Shown here: one piece after another, positions 37,670 through 48,290 of the stretch
Numbering within the stretch: position 1 is the first letter of the stretch
Layout: each line of letters starts with the position of its first letter
DNA from: Pseudomonadota bacterium
GTDB taxonomy: Bacteria > SZUA-182 > DTGQ01
Length of the DNA stretch: 64,000 nt
Assembly (NCBI GenBank): GCA_030625085.1
Contig: DAOURK010000003.1
Location: 1-64,000 of the forward strand
Reading direction: 5' to 3'
Program-made: the position numbers and the translations under genes
Notes under the pieces: model-generated
Databases searched by the model: none
What the model saw: only the letters and a program-made list of their open reading frames with translations
Told to the model about the DNA's origin: nothing

Positions 37670-39607
37670 CTATATAAAAGGATTTGGTTTTCCTTCTGTT
37701 TTTATCGGCAGGGTAATAGTAAAGGTAGTTCCTTCATTCACTTTGCTTTGAACCTGAATTGACCCCTCATTTTCTTCAATAATGGCCTTGACAACATATA
37801 AACCCAGTCCATTCCCTTTTTCATTATTTCGGGTAGTGAAACAATATTCAAATATCTTGCTCAAATTCTTTTCAGGGATACCAACGCCAACATCACTAAT
37901 AGCAATGAACACTTCGTTATGAGTATCTGTATTTTTTTTCATGCTGGTTTTCAGGGTTAGCGTCCCTTCGGTTGGCATAGCTTTGACGGCATTGGTGATA
38001 AGATTTACAAAGGCCTGAACCAATTCTTTGCTTTTGCCTGTAATGTGGGGCAGGTTGGGGTCAAGATCTTTAAGAAGTTCCAGGTGATGCAAGGGAGTCT
38101 GAAAATGAGCAAACTCTATAGACTTCTCCAGTAATTCATTAATATTCATCAGGCTGACCTGTGAAGAAGGTCTGGAATACCATAATACTTTTTTGACTAG
38201 GTTAGCGATTCGATCCACATCTTCTTCCACCTTAAAGAGATGTTCTGAAATTTCACTATAACCAATTTTTTCTGTTTTATTAACCATAAGCTCGGCATAA
38301 GCTAATATGGATGATAATGGGTTATTAATATCATGAGCCATGCCCGCAGCCATAGTGCCTAAAGAAGCCATCTTTTGCATATGAATGATTTGGTCCTGAA
38401 GATCGCGCTTTTCAGATAAATCCCTGGCAATACATGATAAACCAAATACATTATTATCAGAATTATCAGAGTCCTTGATCCAGGATAAACTCATGGTCAC
38501 CGGAATTTCTTTTCCCTCCCGATTAATCATGGACATTTCCAGATTTTTAACGGAACTGCTTTCTTTTACCCATTCGAATAAGTGAGCCATCTGATCATGC
38601 AGAGACTGAGGTACGAGAATACCCCATTTTTTGCCTATGGCTTCTTCGGCAGAGTATCCGGAAATAATTTCCGCCCCCCTGTTATACGTAACAATAGTTC
38701 CGCTTAAGTCAAAGCTGATGATGGCATCAGGAGAATTTTCCACCAGATTGCTCAGATACCTTTGGGTTTTGCATAGTTCTTGTTGCAGGGTAAGCCTTTG
38801 GGTAATGTCATCTACGAGAATGACAGCGCCGCGTATTTGTCCATTTTTTCGAATGGGTGAAATCTTATAAGCGCAATAGATATTTTCACCTAATGGATTA
38901 AGCCCTTGAATATGCCCAAGTTCTGTAGTTTCTCCGTTTTGAACCACCTGGCAGATACGCTGATACAGGTTATCCTCACGTAAAATGGGGATCAGAGAGA
39001 AAATATTTTGTCCGATAGCATCTTTCTCAACAATTCCAGTCAAATTTTGAATTTTTTTATTCCAACTGGTAATGCTAAACTGGGAATCAATAGTAAAAAT
39101 TCCAACATTAATATCTTCAAGGATACTGTTATGAAAATCTACCAATTCTTGAAATTGTTGGGTTTTCAGAGATAAATTTTGGTTGGCGTCAACCAGTTCC
39201 TGACAAATCATTTTATTGCGAATCTTGATGTAACGAACTTTCAAGGCATTATCTATGGTAGTCAGAAATTTGCAGTCATCAAAGGGTTCAATGATATAAT
39301 CGTCTACATTATTATGGATAATATTACGAATACGAGCTTCATTTTCTTTATTGATAATACAGATAATAAAGGTATCTTCATAATCCCTATGAAGATTTTC
39401 CAGAAGGCTCGGGTCATCCATTTGAGGGATAGAATAGCTCAATAAAAGAAGTTCCGGCGGATCTTTTTTAATATGCTCGATTATCTCTTCTCGCTTGGAA
39501 GCGGTTATAACATGGTAATTATTTTGGGTTAAGATATTCGAAAGCTTATGTAACGATTGAGGATCATTTTCAGCAATGAGTATTTTTTCCCGCATAGTGT
39601 CAACCAC
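37670..39607 (-). CDS. Sensor histidine kinase (receiver-like - PAS - PAS - HisKA - HATPase)
   Basis: GMAHDINNPLSSILAYAEL H-box; GNGLGLYVVKAIIEENEG; N-terminal receiver-like domain. Confidence 0.92.
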   Translation of the reverse strand: MVDTMREKILIAENDPQSLHKLSNILTQNNYHVITASKREEIIEHIKKDPPELLLLSYSIPQMDDPSLLENLHRDYEDTFIICIINKENEARIRNIIHNNVDDYIIEPFDDCKFLTTIDNALKVRYIKIRNKMICQELVDANQNLSLKTQQFQELVDFHNSILEDINVGIFTIDSQFSITSWNKKIQNLTGIVEKDAIGQNIFSLIPILREDNLYQRICQVVQNGETTELGHIQGLNPLGENIYCAYKISPIRKNGQIRGAVILVDDITQRLTLQQELCKTQRYLSNLVENSPDAIISFDLSGTIVTYNRGAEIISGYSAEEAIGKKWGILVPQSLHDQMAHLFEWVKESSSVKNLEMSMINREGKEIPVTMSLSWIKDSDNSDNNVFGLSCIARDLSEKRDLQDQIIHMQKMASLGTMAAGMAHDINNPLSSILAYAELMVNKTEKIGYSEISEHLFKVEEDVDRIANLVKKVLWYSRPSSQVSLMNINELLEKSIEFAHFQTPLHHLELLKDLDPNLPHITGKSKELVQAFVNLITNAVKAMPTEGTLTLKTSMKKNTDTHNEVFIAISDVGVGIPEKNLSKIFEYCFTTRNNEKGNGLGLYVVKAIIEENEGSIQVQSKVNEGTTFTITLPIKTEGKPNPFI

Positions 39608-39688
39608 GTCTCTTCTCTATAAATTTTTTGCCCTTTAATGTATATTCAGCGAAGGCATAAGTTACTTTTTTTAGATCTTTAGCTTGTT

Positions 39689-40558
39689 TTAGGGGATCAC
39701 TTTGGATAAAGGATATTCTACTATCCCGGTAGCGCCGCCTTTTTTTAATTCCGGAATAATGTCACGCACAACCTTTTCATCAATGATAACTTCCAGGGCT
39801 ACCCAATCTTTATCCGCCAGATTCGATATGGTGGGAGTGTGCATGGCCGGCAAGAGGGCTACGATACTTTCCAGGTCTTTTTGGGCAATATTCATTTTTA
39901 AACCGACTTTTTTTTCTGCCCGCAAAGATCCCTTTAATAAACAGGCCAAGTTCTCAATTTTTTCTCTTTTCCAATCATGTTGCCAAGCCTTTTTGTTGGC
40001 CACGAGTCGAGTGGTAGATTGCATTAATGTTTCAATAATGCGAAGGTTGTTTTTTTTCAGGGTGCTGCCGGTCTCAGTTAATTCAACAATAGCATCAGCT
40101 AAGGTGGGGGCTTTTATTTCTGTAGCTCCCCAGGAAAATAAAACCTCAACATTGATGCCGGCTTTTTTGAAATAGTTTTTGGTAAAATTAACGAGTTCCG
40201 TAGAAATTCTTTTTCCTTCCAGGTCTTTTATACTATGAAACTCAGAGTCATTAGGAACCGCTAACACCCATTTTACCGGGGCCAACCCCTCTTTCGCATA
40301 AATTAATTCGGTAACTTCATGCACATCTGCGTTTTGCTCCATAATCCAATCTTTACCAGTCAAACCAATATCCAGCACACCATTTTCAACATAAATCGGC
40401 ATTTCTTGAGCCCTGATAAGCATAGCTTCCATCTGGTAATCGTCAATTGTCGGGTAGTATGACCTGCGACTGACCGAGATGTGGTAACCGGCTTTTCGGA
40501 AAAGAGCAATGGTGGATTCTTGTAAACTTCCTTTGGGTATACCTATTCTTAATTTCAT
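39689..40558 (-). CDS. hisG: ATP phosphoribosyltransferase, long form
   Basis: [52 protein letters not shown]. Confidence 0.95.
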   Translation of the reverse strand: MKLRIGIPKGSLQESTIALFRKAGYHISVSRRSYYPTIDDYQMEAMLIRAQEMPIYVENGVLDIGLTGKDWIMEQNADVHEVTELIYAKEGLAPVKWVLAVPNDSEFHSIKDLEGKRISTELVNFTKNYFKKAGINVEVLFSWGATEIKAPTLADAIVELTETGSTLKKNNLRIIETLMQSTTRLVANKKAWQHDWKREKIENLACLLKGSLRAEKKVGLKMNIAQKDLESIVALLPAMHTPTISNLADKDWVALEVIIDEKVVRDIIPELKKGGATGIVEYPLSKVIP

Positions 40559-40562
40559 TCTC

Positions 40563-41570
40563 TCACCTTCGTTTTTGATATTTATATACAGCTTTATTAT
40601 GTTCTTTTAAAGTGCGGGAAAAATGGTGTGTTCCGTCATTTTTTGAGACAAAATAGCAATAATCTTTTTTGGCGGGATAGAGCGCCGCCCGGATGGACTC
40701 TTCACCGGGATTAGCAATTGGTCCGGGAGGAAGACCATAGTTGCGATACGTATTATAGGGCGAATCGATCAAAAGGTGTTTTTTGGTTAGATTGCCATTA
40801 AAATTTTTTAGGGAATAAATTATCGTTGGATCGCATTGTAAGCGAATACCCTGTTGCAGCCGATTGTGATAAACTGCGGAAACCACAAATTTTTCTTCCC
40901 TTTTAGAGGTCTCTTTTTCAATTAAAGAGGCCAGCGTGACTATCTGATGAAGGGTAAAATCCATATCCCGGCACCTTTTTTTCCACTCCGGCCGAATAAT
41001 ACTCTTAAATCGCTGAACCATAGTGGTAATAATCGATTTTTCACTCAAACCCTTACTGAAATGATAGGTATCAGGATAAAGATAGCCTTCTAAGGTGTTC
41101 GCCTGAAGGCCAAATTCTTTTGTCATGTTTTGATCGCCGGCAAGTGCTATAAATTTTTCTCTATTCGCCAAACCCTGATCAGCTAAAAGCCCCGCAATTT
41201 GCCAAATAATAAACCCTTCGGGAATGGTCACCTTATGACACAGAATTTTTCCCTGCTCAAGGGTATGGAGAAGTTGAAGCATATTTATAGATGAAGTCAG
41301 TTGGTATTCTCCGGCCTTGATGATCATTCCCCATCGAATTTTGGTCAATAGCTTGAATAACCAAATGTTTTTGATTATTTTTTCTTTTTTTAAAAGAGAA
41401 GAAATCTCGTTAATAGTCATTCCTTTCGGGATTTCAATAATTTTTTCTTCGGGGTTATTAAATATCGGTAAATTTAAAGTAATGTATATATGAGTAACAA
41501 ATAAAGCTAATATTGTCAAGAGAATAAAGGATACAACACCTCTACTTACTTGCCCTTTATCATATTTCAT
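40563..41570 (-). CDS. mltG: Endolytic transglycosylase MltG (YceG-like)
   Basis: [67 protein letters not shown]. Confidence 0.96.
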   Translation of the reverse strand: MKYDKGQVSRGVVSFILLTILALFVTHIYITLNLPIFNNPEEKIIEIPKGMTINEISSLLKKEKIIKNIWLFKLLTKIRWGMIIKAGEYQLTSSINMLQLLHTLEQGKILCHKVTIPEGFIIWQIAGLLADQGLANREKFIALAGDQNMTKEFGLQANTLEGYLYPDTYHFSKGLSEKSIITTMVQRFKSIIRPEWKKRCRDMDFTLHQIVTLASLIEKETSKREEKFVVSAVYHNRLQQGIRLQCDPTIIYSLKNFNGNLTKKHLLIDSPYNTYRNYGLPPGPIANPGEESIRAALYPAKKDYCYFVSKNDGTHHFSRTLKEHNKAVYKYQKRR

Positions 41571-41578
41571 CGTCTAAG

Positions 41579-41674
41579 TAAACGCTCATAAACAAATTGT
41601 TCACCCCCCGAGGATGAAAAACCCAATTTTTTCAGTAAAGTATATTTTTCCAAATGCATTTTCATGGTAAAAAC
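41579..41674 (+). repeat. Dispersed ~95-bp intergenic repeat, copy B
   Basis: taaacgctcat...ccccccgaggatgaaaaa...tttttcagtaaagtatatttttccaaatgcattttcatggtaaaaac; matches 31535-31630. Confidence 0.85.
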
Positions 41675-42034
41675 ATAATTTATTGGAGAGTATTTATATT
41701 GTATTTATGTGGTTTCCTATGTGCTCAATACATCATCCCCTGCCCCTCCATTGAGAATGTGGGATAAACTCCAGCAGGGATCTAATGTAAGGTAAATCTT
41801 GACGTTTATGGCTAAATTATATCTAAGTTTTATTATTAAATCAATAGATGTACAATTTTTCCGGCCCTGACGCACATCTTTATCCCTGAAATATTGGCTG
41901 TCAATGACCTATGATTAAAAAGTTTGCGAAATTTTTTTTACTGATTACCTGCCAACCCTTGATATAATAGCAGCTAAAATTCATGCGTCATAGCTGCAAT
42001 TTTTCCAGCAATTTTTATCGCGTTTGCTTCGTTA

Positions 42035-42090
42035 AGAAGCTTTACAAAAAGTCTCCCTATATCGCTTCAGCGAACATTTTGCCAACTTTC
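42035..42090. repeat. Dispersed intergenic repeat related to 62451-62515
   Basis: aagctttacaaaaagtctccctatatcgcttcagcgaacattttgccaactt versus cagctttacaaaaagcctccctatatcgcttcaacgaatatttgccaactt. Confidence 0.85.
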
Positions 42091-42310
42091 ATTTTAATCG
42101 GGGCTATAATGAGAATTGCCGGGTTGACAAGCTTATATGTAGCCGATATGATATCGTTACGTTATAAATTATTTTACAAAAACTTAGGGTGAAAGTTATT
42201 TTAAAAGCATAGGAATTTTCATTTTATTTATGTGGTTTCCCAGCCGATCATTAATTCGTAATTAAAAATTATCTTAAAATAGCGAGATTATTGGTTCAAG
42301 GAGAATCTCT

Positions 42311-43606
42311 ATGGGAAGGAAAACAGAAAATTCGGGACAACTGTTTCAAGAGGCACAAAGGTATATCCCCGGGGGAGTTAATAGCCCTGTTCGAGCTTTC
42401 AACGCTGTGGGCGGCAAGCCTGCTTTTATTGACAGGGCCATTGGATCAAAGGTTTATGATCTTGATAATAATGAATATATTGACTACGTATGCTCCTGGG
42501 GTCCTCTGATTTTAGGACATGCTCGTCCTGAGATTGTCTCTGCGATTCAATCTGCGGCAGAGAAAGGTTTGAGTTTTGGCGCTTCCACCAAAGGGGAAGT
42601 GGAAATGGCCAAACAGATTTGCCGGATGCTGCCTTCCATGGATCAAGTTCGTTTAGTCAACTCAGGAACAGAAGCTACTATGAGCGCCATTCGATTGGCC
42701 AGGGGGTATAAGGGCCGCGATAAAATTATTAAATTTGAAGGGTGTTATCATGGACATGTAGACAGTTTACTCGTAAAGGCAGGTTCGGGAGCCACTACGC
42801 TGGGTATCCCAACCAGCGGCGGTATCCCCAAAAGTTTGGCCCAACATACCATTGCCCTGCCCTTCAATGATATTAATCAGGTACGTCGAGTTCTTCAGGA
42901 CCATAGCCGGGAAATTGCCTGTATCATCGTAGAGCCTATTCCTGCCAATATGGGAGTAATTCTCCCGCGAAAAAATTTTTTAGAAAATTTGCGGGAATTG
43001 ACGGAACGCCATGACATTGTTCTTATTTTTGATGAGGTTATTACCGGATTTCGCGTTGCTCAAGGCGGGGCTCAAGGGTTATATAATATCAAACCTGATT
43101 TGACGTGCTTAGGGAAAATTATTGGTGGCGGTCTGCCGATAGGCGCCTTTGGAGGGAAAAAAGAAATTATGCAATATCTTTCTCCCCTGGGGCCGGTTTA
43201 TCAAGCAGGTACCTTGTCCGGCAATCCTTTGGGGGTAAGCGCGGGCTTAAAGACCTTGCAGATCCTTTCGAACCAAAATATATATAAAGAACTAAAATCA
43301 AAAGCCGACAAATTAACTGAAGGCCTTCTTGCAGTTGCAAAATCTGCAGGAATACGAGTTACCCTTAACCGGATAGAATCTATGTTTACCCTTTTCTTTA
43401 CCGGGAAAAATGTGGTTGATTATACCTCTGCCCTTAATTCGGACCAAGAACTGTTTGCTCGCTATTTTCAAGGGATGTTGGAAGAGGGAATTTATTTGCC
43501 TCCATCTCAGTTTGAAGCAAATTTTGTTTCCACTGCTCATACAGATGAAGATATTGAACGAACTATTGTTGCCGCTCAAAAGGTGTTTAATAAATTAAGA
43601 GCATAG
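42311..43606 (+). CDS. hemL: Glutamate-1-semialdehyde 2,1-aminomutase
   Basis: YIPGGVNSPVRAFNAVGG; NSGTEATMSAIRLARGYKGRDKIIKFEGCYHGH; LGKIIGGGLPIGAFGG. Confidence 0.97.
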   Translation: MGRKTENSGQLFQEAQRYIPGGVNSPVRAFNAVGGKPAFIDRAIGSKVYDLDNNEYIDYVCSWGPLILGHARPEIVSAIQSAAEKGLSFGASTKGEVEMAKQICRMLPSMDQVRLVNSGTEATMSAIRLARGYKGRDKIIKFEGCYHGHVDSLLVKAGSGATTLGIPTSGGIPKSLAQHTIALPFNDINQVRRVLQDHSREIACIIVEPIPANMGVILPRKNFLENLRELTERHDIVLIFDEVITGFRVAQGGAQGLYNIKPDLTCLGKIIGGGLPIGAFGGKKEIMQYLSPLGPVYQAGTLSGNPLGVSAGLKTLQILSNQNIYKELKSKADKLTEGLLAVAKSAGIRVTLNRIESMFTLFFTGKNVVDYTSALNSDQELFARYFQGMLEEGIYLPPSQFEANFVSTAHTDEDIERTIVAAQKVFNKLRA

Positions 43607-43640
43607 ACACAAATTCCTGGATATTGAGAGCAGGAATACT

Positions 43641-44465
43641 GTGCTAAAGAAGTTACTGAAAAATAAATTGACCATTATGGGTCTCATAATTATTGGGACA
43701 TTGTTAGGCACAGCCCTACTCGCCCCGGTTATTGCCCCTTATCCTCCAACCCGGATAAATTTAGCCCATCGTTTGACCAAACCCAACAGGCAGCATATTT
43801 TAGGGCGGGATAGTCTCGGCCGTGATATTTTAAGTCGAATTATTTATGGGAGCCGGATATCAATATACGTTGGTTTTGTCACCATCGGTGTCTCCGCCCT
43901 TCTAGGTTTTTTTTTTGGCGCTATTGCCGGATTATATGGGGGGTGGGTTGATGAATTGATTATGCGCATAGTGGACATTTTGCTGGCCTTCCCGGGCATT
44001 TTACTGGCCATTGCCTTAATGGCCGTATTGGGCCCAAGTTTGAATAATGTAATTTTAACGCTTTGCCTCATTGGTTGGGTCGGATACGCTCGATTAGTTC
44101 GTGGGCAAATTCTTTTTTTACGAGAAACGGAATTTATTTTAGCTGCCAAAGCCCTTGGTATTAGTTCTTTTCGTATTATTTTTTGCCACCTTCTCCCCAA
44201 TATTTTAGGCCCGCTTATTGTTCAGGCCACCTTTGGTGTGGCCGGCAGTATCGTGGCTGAGGCGGGTTTGAGTTTTTTGGGATTAGGAGTCCAACCTCCC
44301 ACTCCCAGTTGGGGCGCTATGCTGAATGAGGGAAGATCAGTTATCTTACAGGCCCCGCATTTGACTACTTTTCCAGGGCTGGCTATTATGCTGGTCGTTT
44401 TAGGCTTTAATTTTGTTGGTGATGGTTTGCGAGATGCGGTAGATCCAAAATTAAAAATATTTTAG
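43641..44465 (+). CDS. ABC transporter permease, DppC/OppC-like
   Basis: HILGRDSLGRDILSRIIYGSRISI; AEAGLSFLGLGVQPPTPSWGAMLNEGR; multiple hydrophobic segments. Confidence 0.93.
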   Translation: MLKKLLKNKLTIMGLIIIGTLLGTALLAPVIAPYPPTRINLAHRLTKPNRQHILGRDSLGRDILSRIIYGSRISIYVGFVTIGVSALLGFFFGAIAGLYGGWVDELIMRIVDILLAFPGILLAIALMAVLGPSLNNVILTLCLIGWVGYARLVRGQILFLRETEFILAAKALGISSFRIIFCHLLPNILGPLIVQATFGVAGSIVAEAGLSFLGLGVQPPTPSWGAMLNEGRSVILQAPHLTTFPGLAIMLVVLGFNFVGDGLRDAVDPKLKIF

Positions 44466-44545
44466 TATCTTAATCATAAATCCCGTGTTTTTTGTGGTAG
44501 AAAATTTTTAAAACCTTTTTGGTTCCGCTTTGGTCAGGTTAGGGA

Positions 44546-45571
44546 ATGAAAATACATAATTTAGCGCTCAGAAAAAAAATCGGTAGTATGTTAATGTTTG
44601 GGTTCTGCGGGACCGAATTGAATGATTCAATCTATGAGCTCATTGGGGAGCAGAAAATTGGCGGCGTTATTCTTTTTTCAGAAAATATCGTTGACCAAAA
44701 ACAGCTTCGGCAATTGTGTCAGGACTTGCAGAGGGTACATAAAGAGCAGGGAGGTGATGACCCATTATTCATTTCTGTCGATCAGGAGGGCGGCGGCATC
44801 TCACGCATTCCCTGGTTGAAGGATACGTATCCTGACCCTATTTTTCTGGCTGATGAAGGATCTCCCAAAAAAGCATTTGATTTTGGATATGGGTTAGGGA
44901 GGGAATTAGCAAGCTTGGGCATTAATGTAAATTTGGCTCCTGTGCTGGATGTTTTATCCAATCAGGAAAATACGTTATTGGCTCGTAGATGTTTGGGCGC
45001 TGATGCGCAAAAGGTGGCCGCCCTGGGCCAAGAGTTGATTCACGGGTTTCATCTTGGCGGGGTTTTAGCTGTAGGTAAACACTTTCCAGGCCATGGGGAT
45101 GTGACGGCTGATTCACATTACAAACTTCCGGTTTCCCACTGTACCTTAGAATTACTTGAGAAACGAGAATTTATTCCCTTTATCCGGGCCATCCATTCAG
45201 GATTGGAGGTAATGATGACCGCCCATGTTAAATATACACAGCTTGATTTGGAGTATCCGGCTACGTTGTCAAAGAAAATCATCCGGAATATAATGCGCAA
45301 TCAATTAGGGTTTAAGGGATTAATCATGACTGATGATCTGCTCATGAAGGCCATTACAAATAATTATTCATTAGAGGAAGCCGCACTTTTGGCTGTTAAG
45401 GCAGGGGTAGATATTTTGCTTGTCTGTCATAATCCGGATCAACAAAGAAGAGTCCGGCAAGCTCTTCTGGATAATTATCACGACCCTGAACTGAAAGTGA
45501 ATATTGATTTAGCAAGCCAAAGAATTTGTAAATTCAAAGATAAATGGCAGAAAGGCCTTTTAGGGTGTTAA
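44546..45571 (+). CDS. nagZ: Beta-N-acetylhexosaminidase, GH3
   Basis: FISVDQEGGGISRI; VGKHFPGHGDVTADSHYKLP; GLIMTDDLLMKAI. Confidence 0.93.
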   Translation: MKIHNLALRKKIGSMLMFGFCGTELNDSIYELIGEQKIGGVILFSENIVDQKQLRQLCQDLQRVHKEQGGDDPLFISVDQEGGGISRIPWLKDTYPDPIFLADEGSPKKAFDFGYGLGRELASLGINVNLAPVLDVLSNQENTLLARRCLGADAQKVAALGQELIHGFHLGGVLAVGKHFPGHGDVTADSHYKLPVSHCTLELLEKREFIPFIRAIHSGLEVMMTAHVKYTQLDLEYPATLSKKIIRNIMRNQLGFKGLIMTDDLLMKAITNNYSLEEAALLAVKAGVDILLVCHNPDQQRRVRQALLDNYHDPELKVNIDLASQRICKFKDKWQKGLLGC

Positions 45572-45692
45572 CGCTTAAACTTCACTGAGAGGATTTACAT
45601 AAGGCCATAGAGTTATCCTATAGCTTTTAGCGAGCATTTTTATATATACAAGGGCTTCAGCCTTGCAAGAAATATTTTTTGTGGGGGATTCG

Positions 45693-45716
45693 GCAGGGCT
45701 AAAGCCCTGCGCTACA
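45693..45716. repeat. Palindromic intergenic repeat (copy 2)
   Basis: GCAGGGCTAAAGCCCTGCGCTACA, inverted relative to 24459-24483. Confidence 0.7.
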
Positions 45717-46044
45717 GTGAGCATTGTAAAGCCGGGGTCCGGGGCATTTGCTGGAAATCATTTGCTCTAAAGGGATTTTTGTGATATTTTGTCGGTTTAT
45801 TAATTTTTATATTTTTCATCATTTTGGGTGATGAAAAGTTTTTTCGCTTGAATTGAAATTTTTGATGAGACTTTTTACAAATTCATCATGCTTGACATGG
45901 CTAAAGGCAAAGCAGTTTTATACACCCACCCCGGAGGACATAAAACTTACAAAGAAAACAGATAAACTCTGTGGCCTTTGCGTTCTCTGCGGTGAATCTT
46001 ACTGTGTCGAGTATATTAAAAAGTTATAGCGGAGCTGATTTAAT

Positions 46045-47139
46045 ATGTTTGTACCAATGCTCGATCTGGTTGGAGAATATAACAGATTAAGCGAGCCGAT
46101 TCAAAAAGCTATTCACAAGGTCCTGGAATCAGGAAAGTTCATTCTTGGGCCCAATGTAGAAGCCGTGGAATATGAAATAGCTGCTTATTGTAAAACACGA
46201 TATGCGGTTGGTGTTGCCTCAGGGACAGAAGCTTTGCATCTTGGCCTGATTGCTGCGGGTGTAGGAAAGGGAGATGAAGTCATTACCACTCCCTTTACTT
46301 TTATTGCTACAGCCGAAGTTATTTCTCACATAGGGGCTCAGCCTGTTTTTGTAGATATCAATCCCAAGACCTATACTATTGATCCGGCTCAAATCCAAAA
46401 GAAAATTTCAAAGCGCACCAAGGCCATCCTTCCGGTCCACCTCTATGGGCACCCTGCAGATATGGACATCATTCTTACATTGGCCCAAGAAAATGAATTG
46501 AAGGTTGTGGAAGATTGCGCTCAAGCTATAGGTGCAGAATATAAAGGGAAAAAGGTTGGTTCCCTGGGGAATGCAGGATGTTTGAGTTTTTCCCCCGGCC
46601 GGAATCTTGGGTGCTATGGAGATGGGGGCATGATAATAACCAATGATGAGGAAATTTATACGAAAGTGAAAAGGCTTCGCGTTCATGGCAGTGATCAAAA
46701 ATATCAGCATTTGGTATTGGGATTTAATAGCCGGCTTGATGAATTGCAAGCAGCTATCTTACGAGTGAAATTCCGAGAAATTGATCAAGGCCGTAAATTG
46801 CGGATTAAGAATGCCGGCAAATATAATCGTCGTCTTAAGGGAAAGCTTAGTACTCCCTATAAGGAAAAGAGTGCCCTCCATGTTTATAATCAGTATACTA
46901 TTCGCGTTAAAAATAGATCAAAAATTCAGAACGGCTTAAAAGCAATGGGCGTGGCCACGGCTGTTCACTATCCGATTCCTTTGCATCAACAGGAGGTATA
47001 TCAACATCTGAACTATGCAGATACAGAGTTGCCTGAAAGTTCAATTGCCGGTAAGGAGGTTTTATCTCTCCCTATTTTCCCTGCCATGACCTCAGAACAA
47101 ATTAATTACGTGTGTCAATGTTTGGAGGAGTTGTTATAG
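46045..47139 (+). CDS. DegT/DnrJ/EryC1 family protein with atypical PLP site
   Basis: GVASGTEALHLGLIAAGVGKGDEVITTPFTFIATAE; EDCAQAIGAEYKGKKVGSLG; SFSPGRNLGCYGDGG, with R where the family has K. Confidence 0.92.
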   Translation: MFVPMLDLVGEYNRLSEPIQKAIHKVLESGKFILGPNVEAVEYEIAAYCKTRYAVGVASGTEALHLGLIAAGVGKGDEVITTPFTFIATAEVISHIGAQPVFVDINPKTYTIDPAQIQKKISKRTKAILPVHLYGHPADMDIILTLAQENELKVVEDCAQAIGAEYKGKKVGSLGNAGCLSFSPGRNLGCYGDGGMIITNDEEIYTKVKRLRVHGSDQKYQHLVLGFNSRLDELQAAILRVKFREIDQGRKLRIKNAGKYNRRLKGKLSTPYKEKSALHVYNQYTIRVKNRSKIQNGLKAMGVATAVHYPIPLHQQEVYQHLNYADTELPESSIAGKEVLSLPIFPAMTSEQINYVCQCLEELL

Positions 47140-48290
47140 CAGCTCTAGCTCCGACCACTATTCTTATCGTTGCAGGTGAGGCTTCCGGAGATTTACACGG
47201 AGGTAATCTTGCCAGAGAGATCTTAGCTCTGCGTCATCACATTCGGATTTCCGGCGTCGGGGGATCTCAAATGAAAAAAGCAGGGGTATGCCTTCTCCAG
47301 AGCGTTGACGATATGGCTGTGGTTGGTATTTCTGAGGTTTTATTCCATTGGCACGTTATTCGGCAAACCTTCCGGACCCTTGCTCAATTCATCAAAACAG
47401 AACATCCGGATCTGGTGATTCTTATTGATTATCCTGATTTTAATCTTCGTTTGGCGAAAATAGCCAAAAAAGAGGGAATTAAGGTTTTATATTACATTAG
47501 CCCGCAAATATGGGCCTGGCGAAGCTGGCGAATAAAAACTATTGTCCGGAATGTAGATACTATGCTGGTGGTCCTTCCCTTTGAACGTGCTTTTTATGAG
47601 AAATCGGGCCTCGATGTGCGATTTATTGGCCATCCCCTGGTAGACAGTGTTGAGCCTAAATTCAACAAGGATGATGCTTATAGTCAATTTAAAATTGATC
47701 CGGGAAGGCCGGTTATAGGGATTTTACCGGGCAGCCGTCACGGCGAAATCCGCCATATCTTACCACAGATGATGGGGGCGGTAAAAAAAATTGTTCAAAA
47801 CAGACCCGATACACAATTTGTTATGGCTTTAGCACCCACTATTCACTATGCTGAAATTGAGCCCTACCTCCTAGAATTAAAAGATTCGGCGCAGATTCAT
47901 TGTCTTAAGGATTGTACTTATGATATTATCCATCTTTCCGATCTGGTTTTGGTCTGTTCCGGTACAGCGACTTTGGAGATAGCCTTATTAAATACCCCGA
48001 TGATTCTTGTCTATAGAGTATCTCCATTGAGCTATATATTGGGGAAACTTTTGATTCGGGTCCCCTCTATTGGTTTGGTTAATTTAGTGGCGGGGAAAAA
48101 GATCGTCCCGGAATTAGTTCAATACCGGGCTAATCCCAAAGAAATTGCTTCATTAGCAGAAAAAATTTTGGAGAACTCGCAAAAGCAGAAAATTATGCGT
48201 GAAGAATTGGTAAAGGTCAGACAAAAGCTGGGATCTGCGGGGAGTTCAAAAAGGGCGGCAACTATCGCTTTGGAGATGCTGGACAGGTGA
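47112..48290 (+). CDS. lpxB: Lipid-A-disaccharide synthase
   Basis: VAGEASGDLHGGNLAREI; YYISPQIWAWRSWRIKTI; GILPGSRHGEIRHILPQM. Overlaps the upstream gene. Confidence 0.95.
   Translation: MSMFGGVVIAALAPTTILIVAGEASGDLHGGNLAREILALRHHIRISGVGGSQMKKAGVCLLQSVDDMAVVGISEVLFHWHVIRQTFRTLAQFIKTEHPDLVILIDYPDFNLRLAKIAKKEGIKVLYYISPQIWAWRSWRIKTIVRNVDTMLVVLPFERAFYEKSGLDVRFIGHPLVDSVEPKFNKDDAYSQFKIDPGRPVIGILPGSRHGEIRHILPQMMGAVKKIVQNRPDTQFVMALAPTIHYAEIEPYLLELKDSAQIHCLKDCTYDIIHLSDLVLVCSGTATLEIALLNTPMILVYRVSPLSYILGKLLIRVPSIGLVNLVAGKKIVPELVQYRANPKEIASLAEKILENSQKQKIMREELVKVRQKLGSAGSSKRAATIALEMLDR

Noticed and set aside
41983-42192. 69-aa ORF upstream of hemL
   Set aside because: Overlaps the dispersed repeat at 42035-42090, which recurs at 62451-62515 without this ORF; likely repeat-derived.
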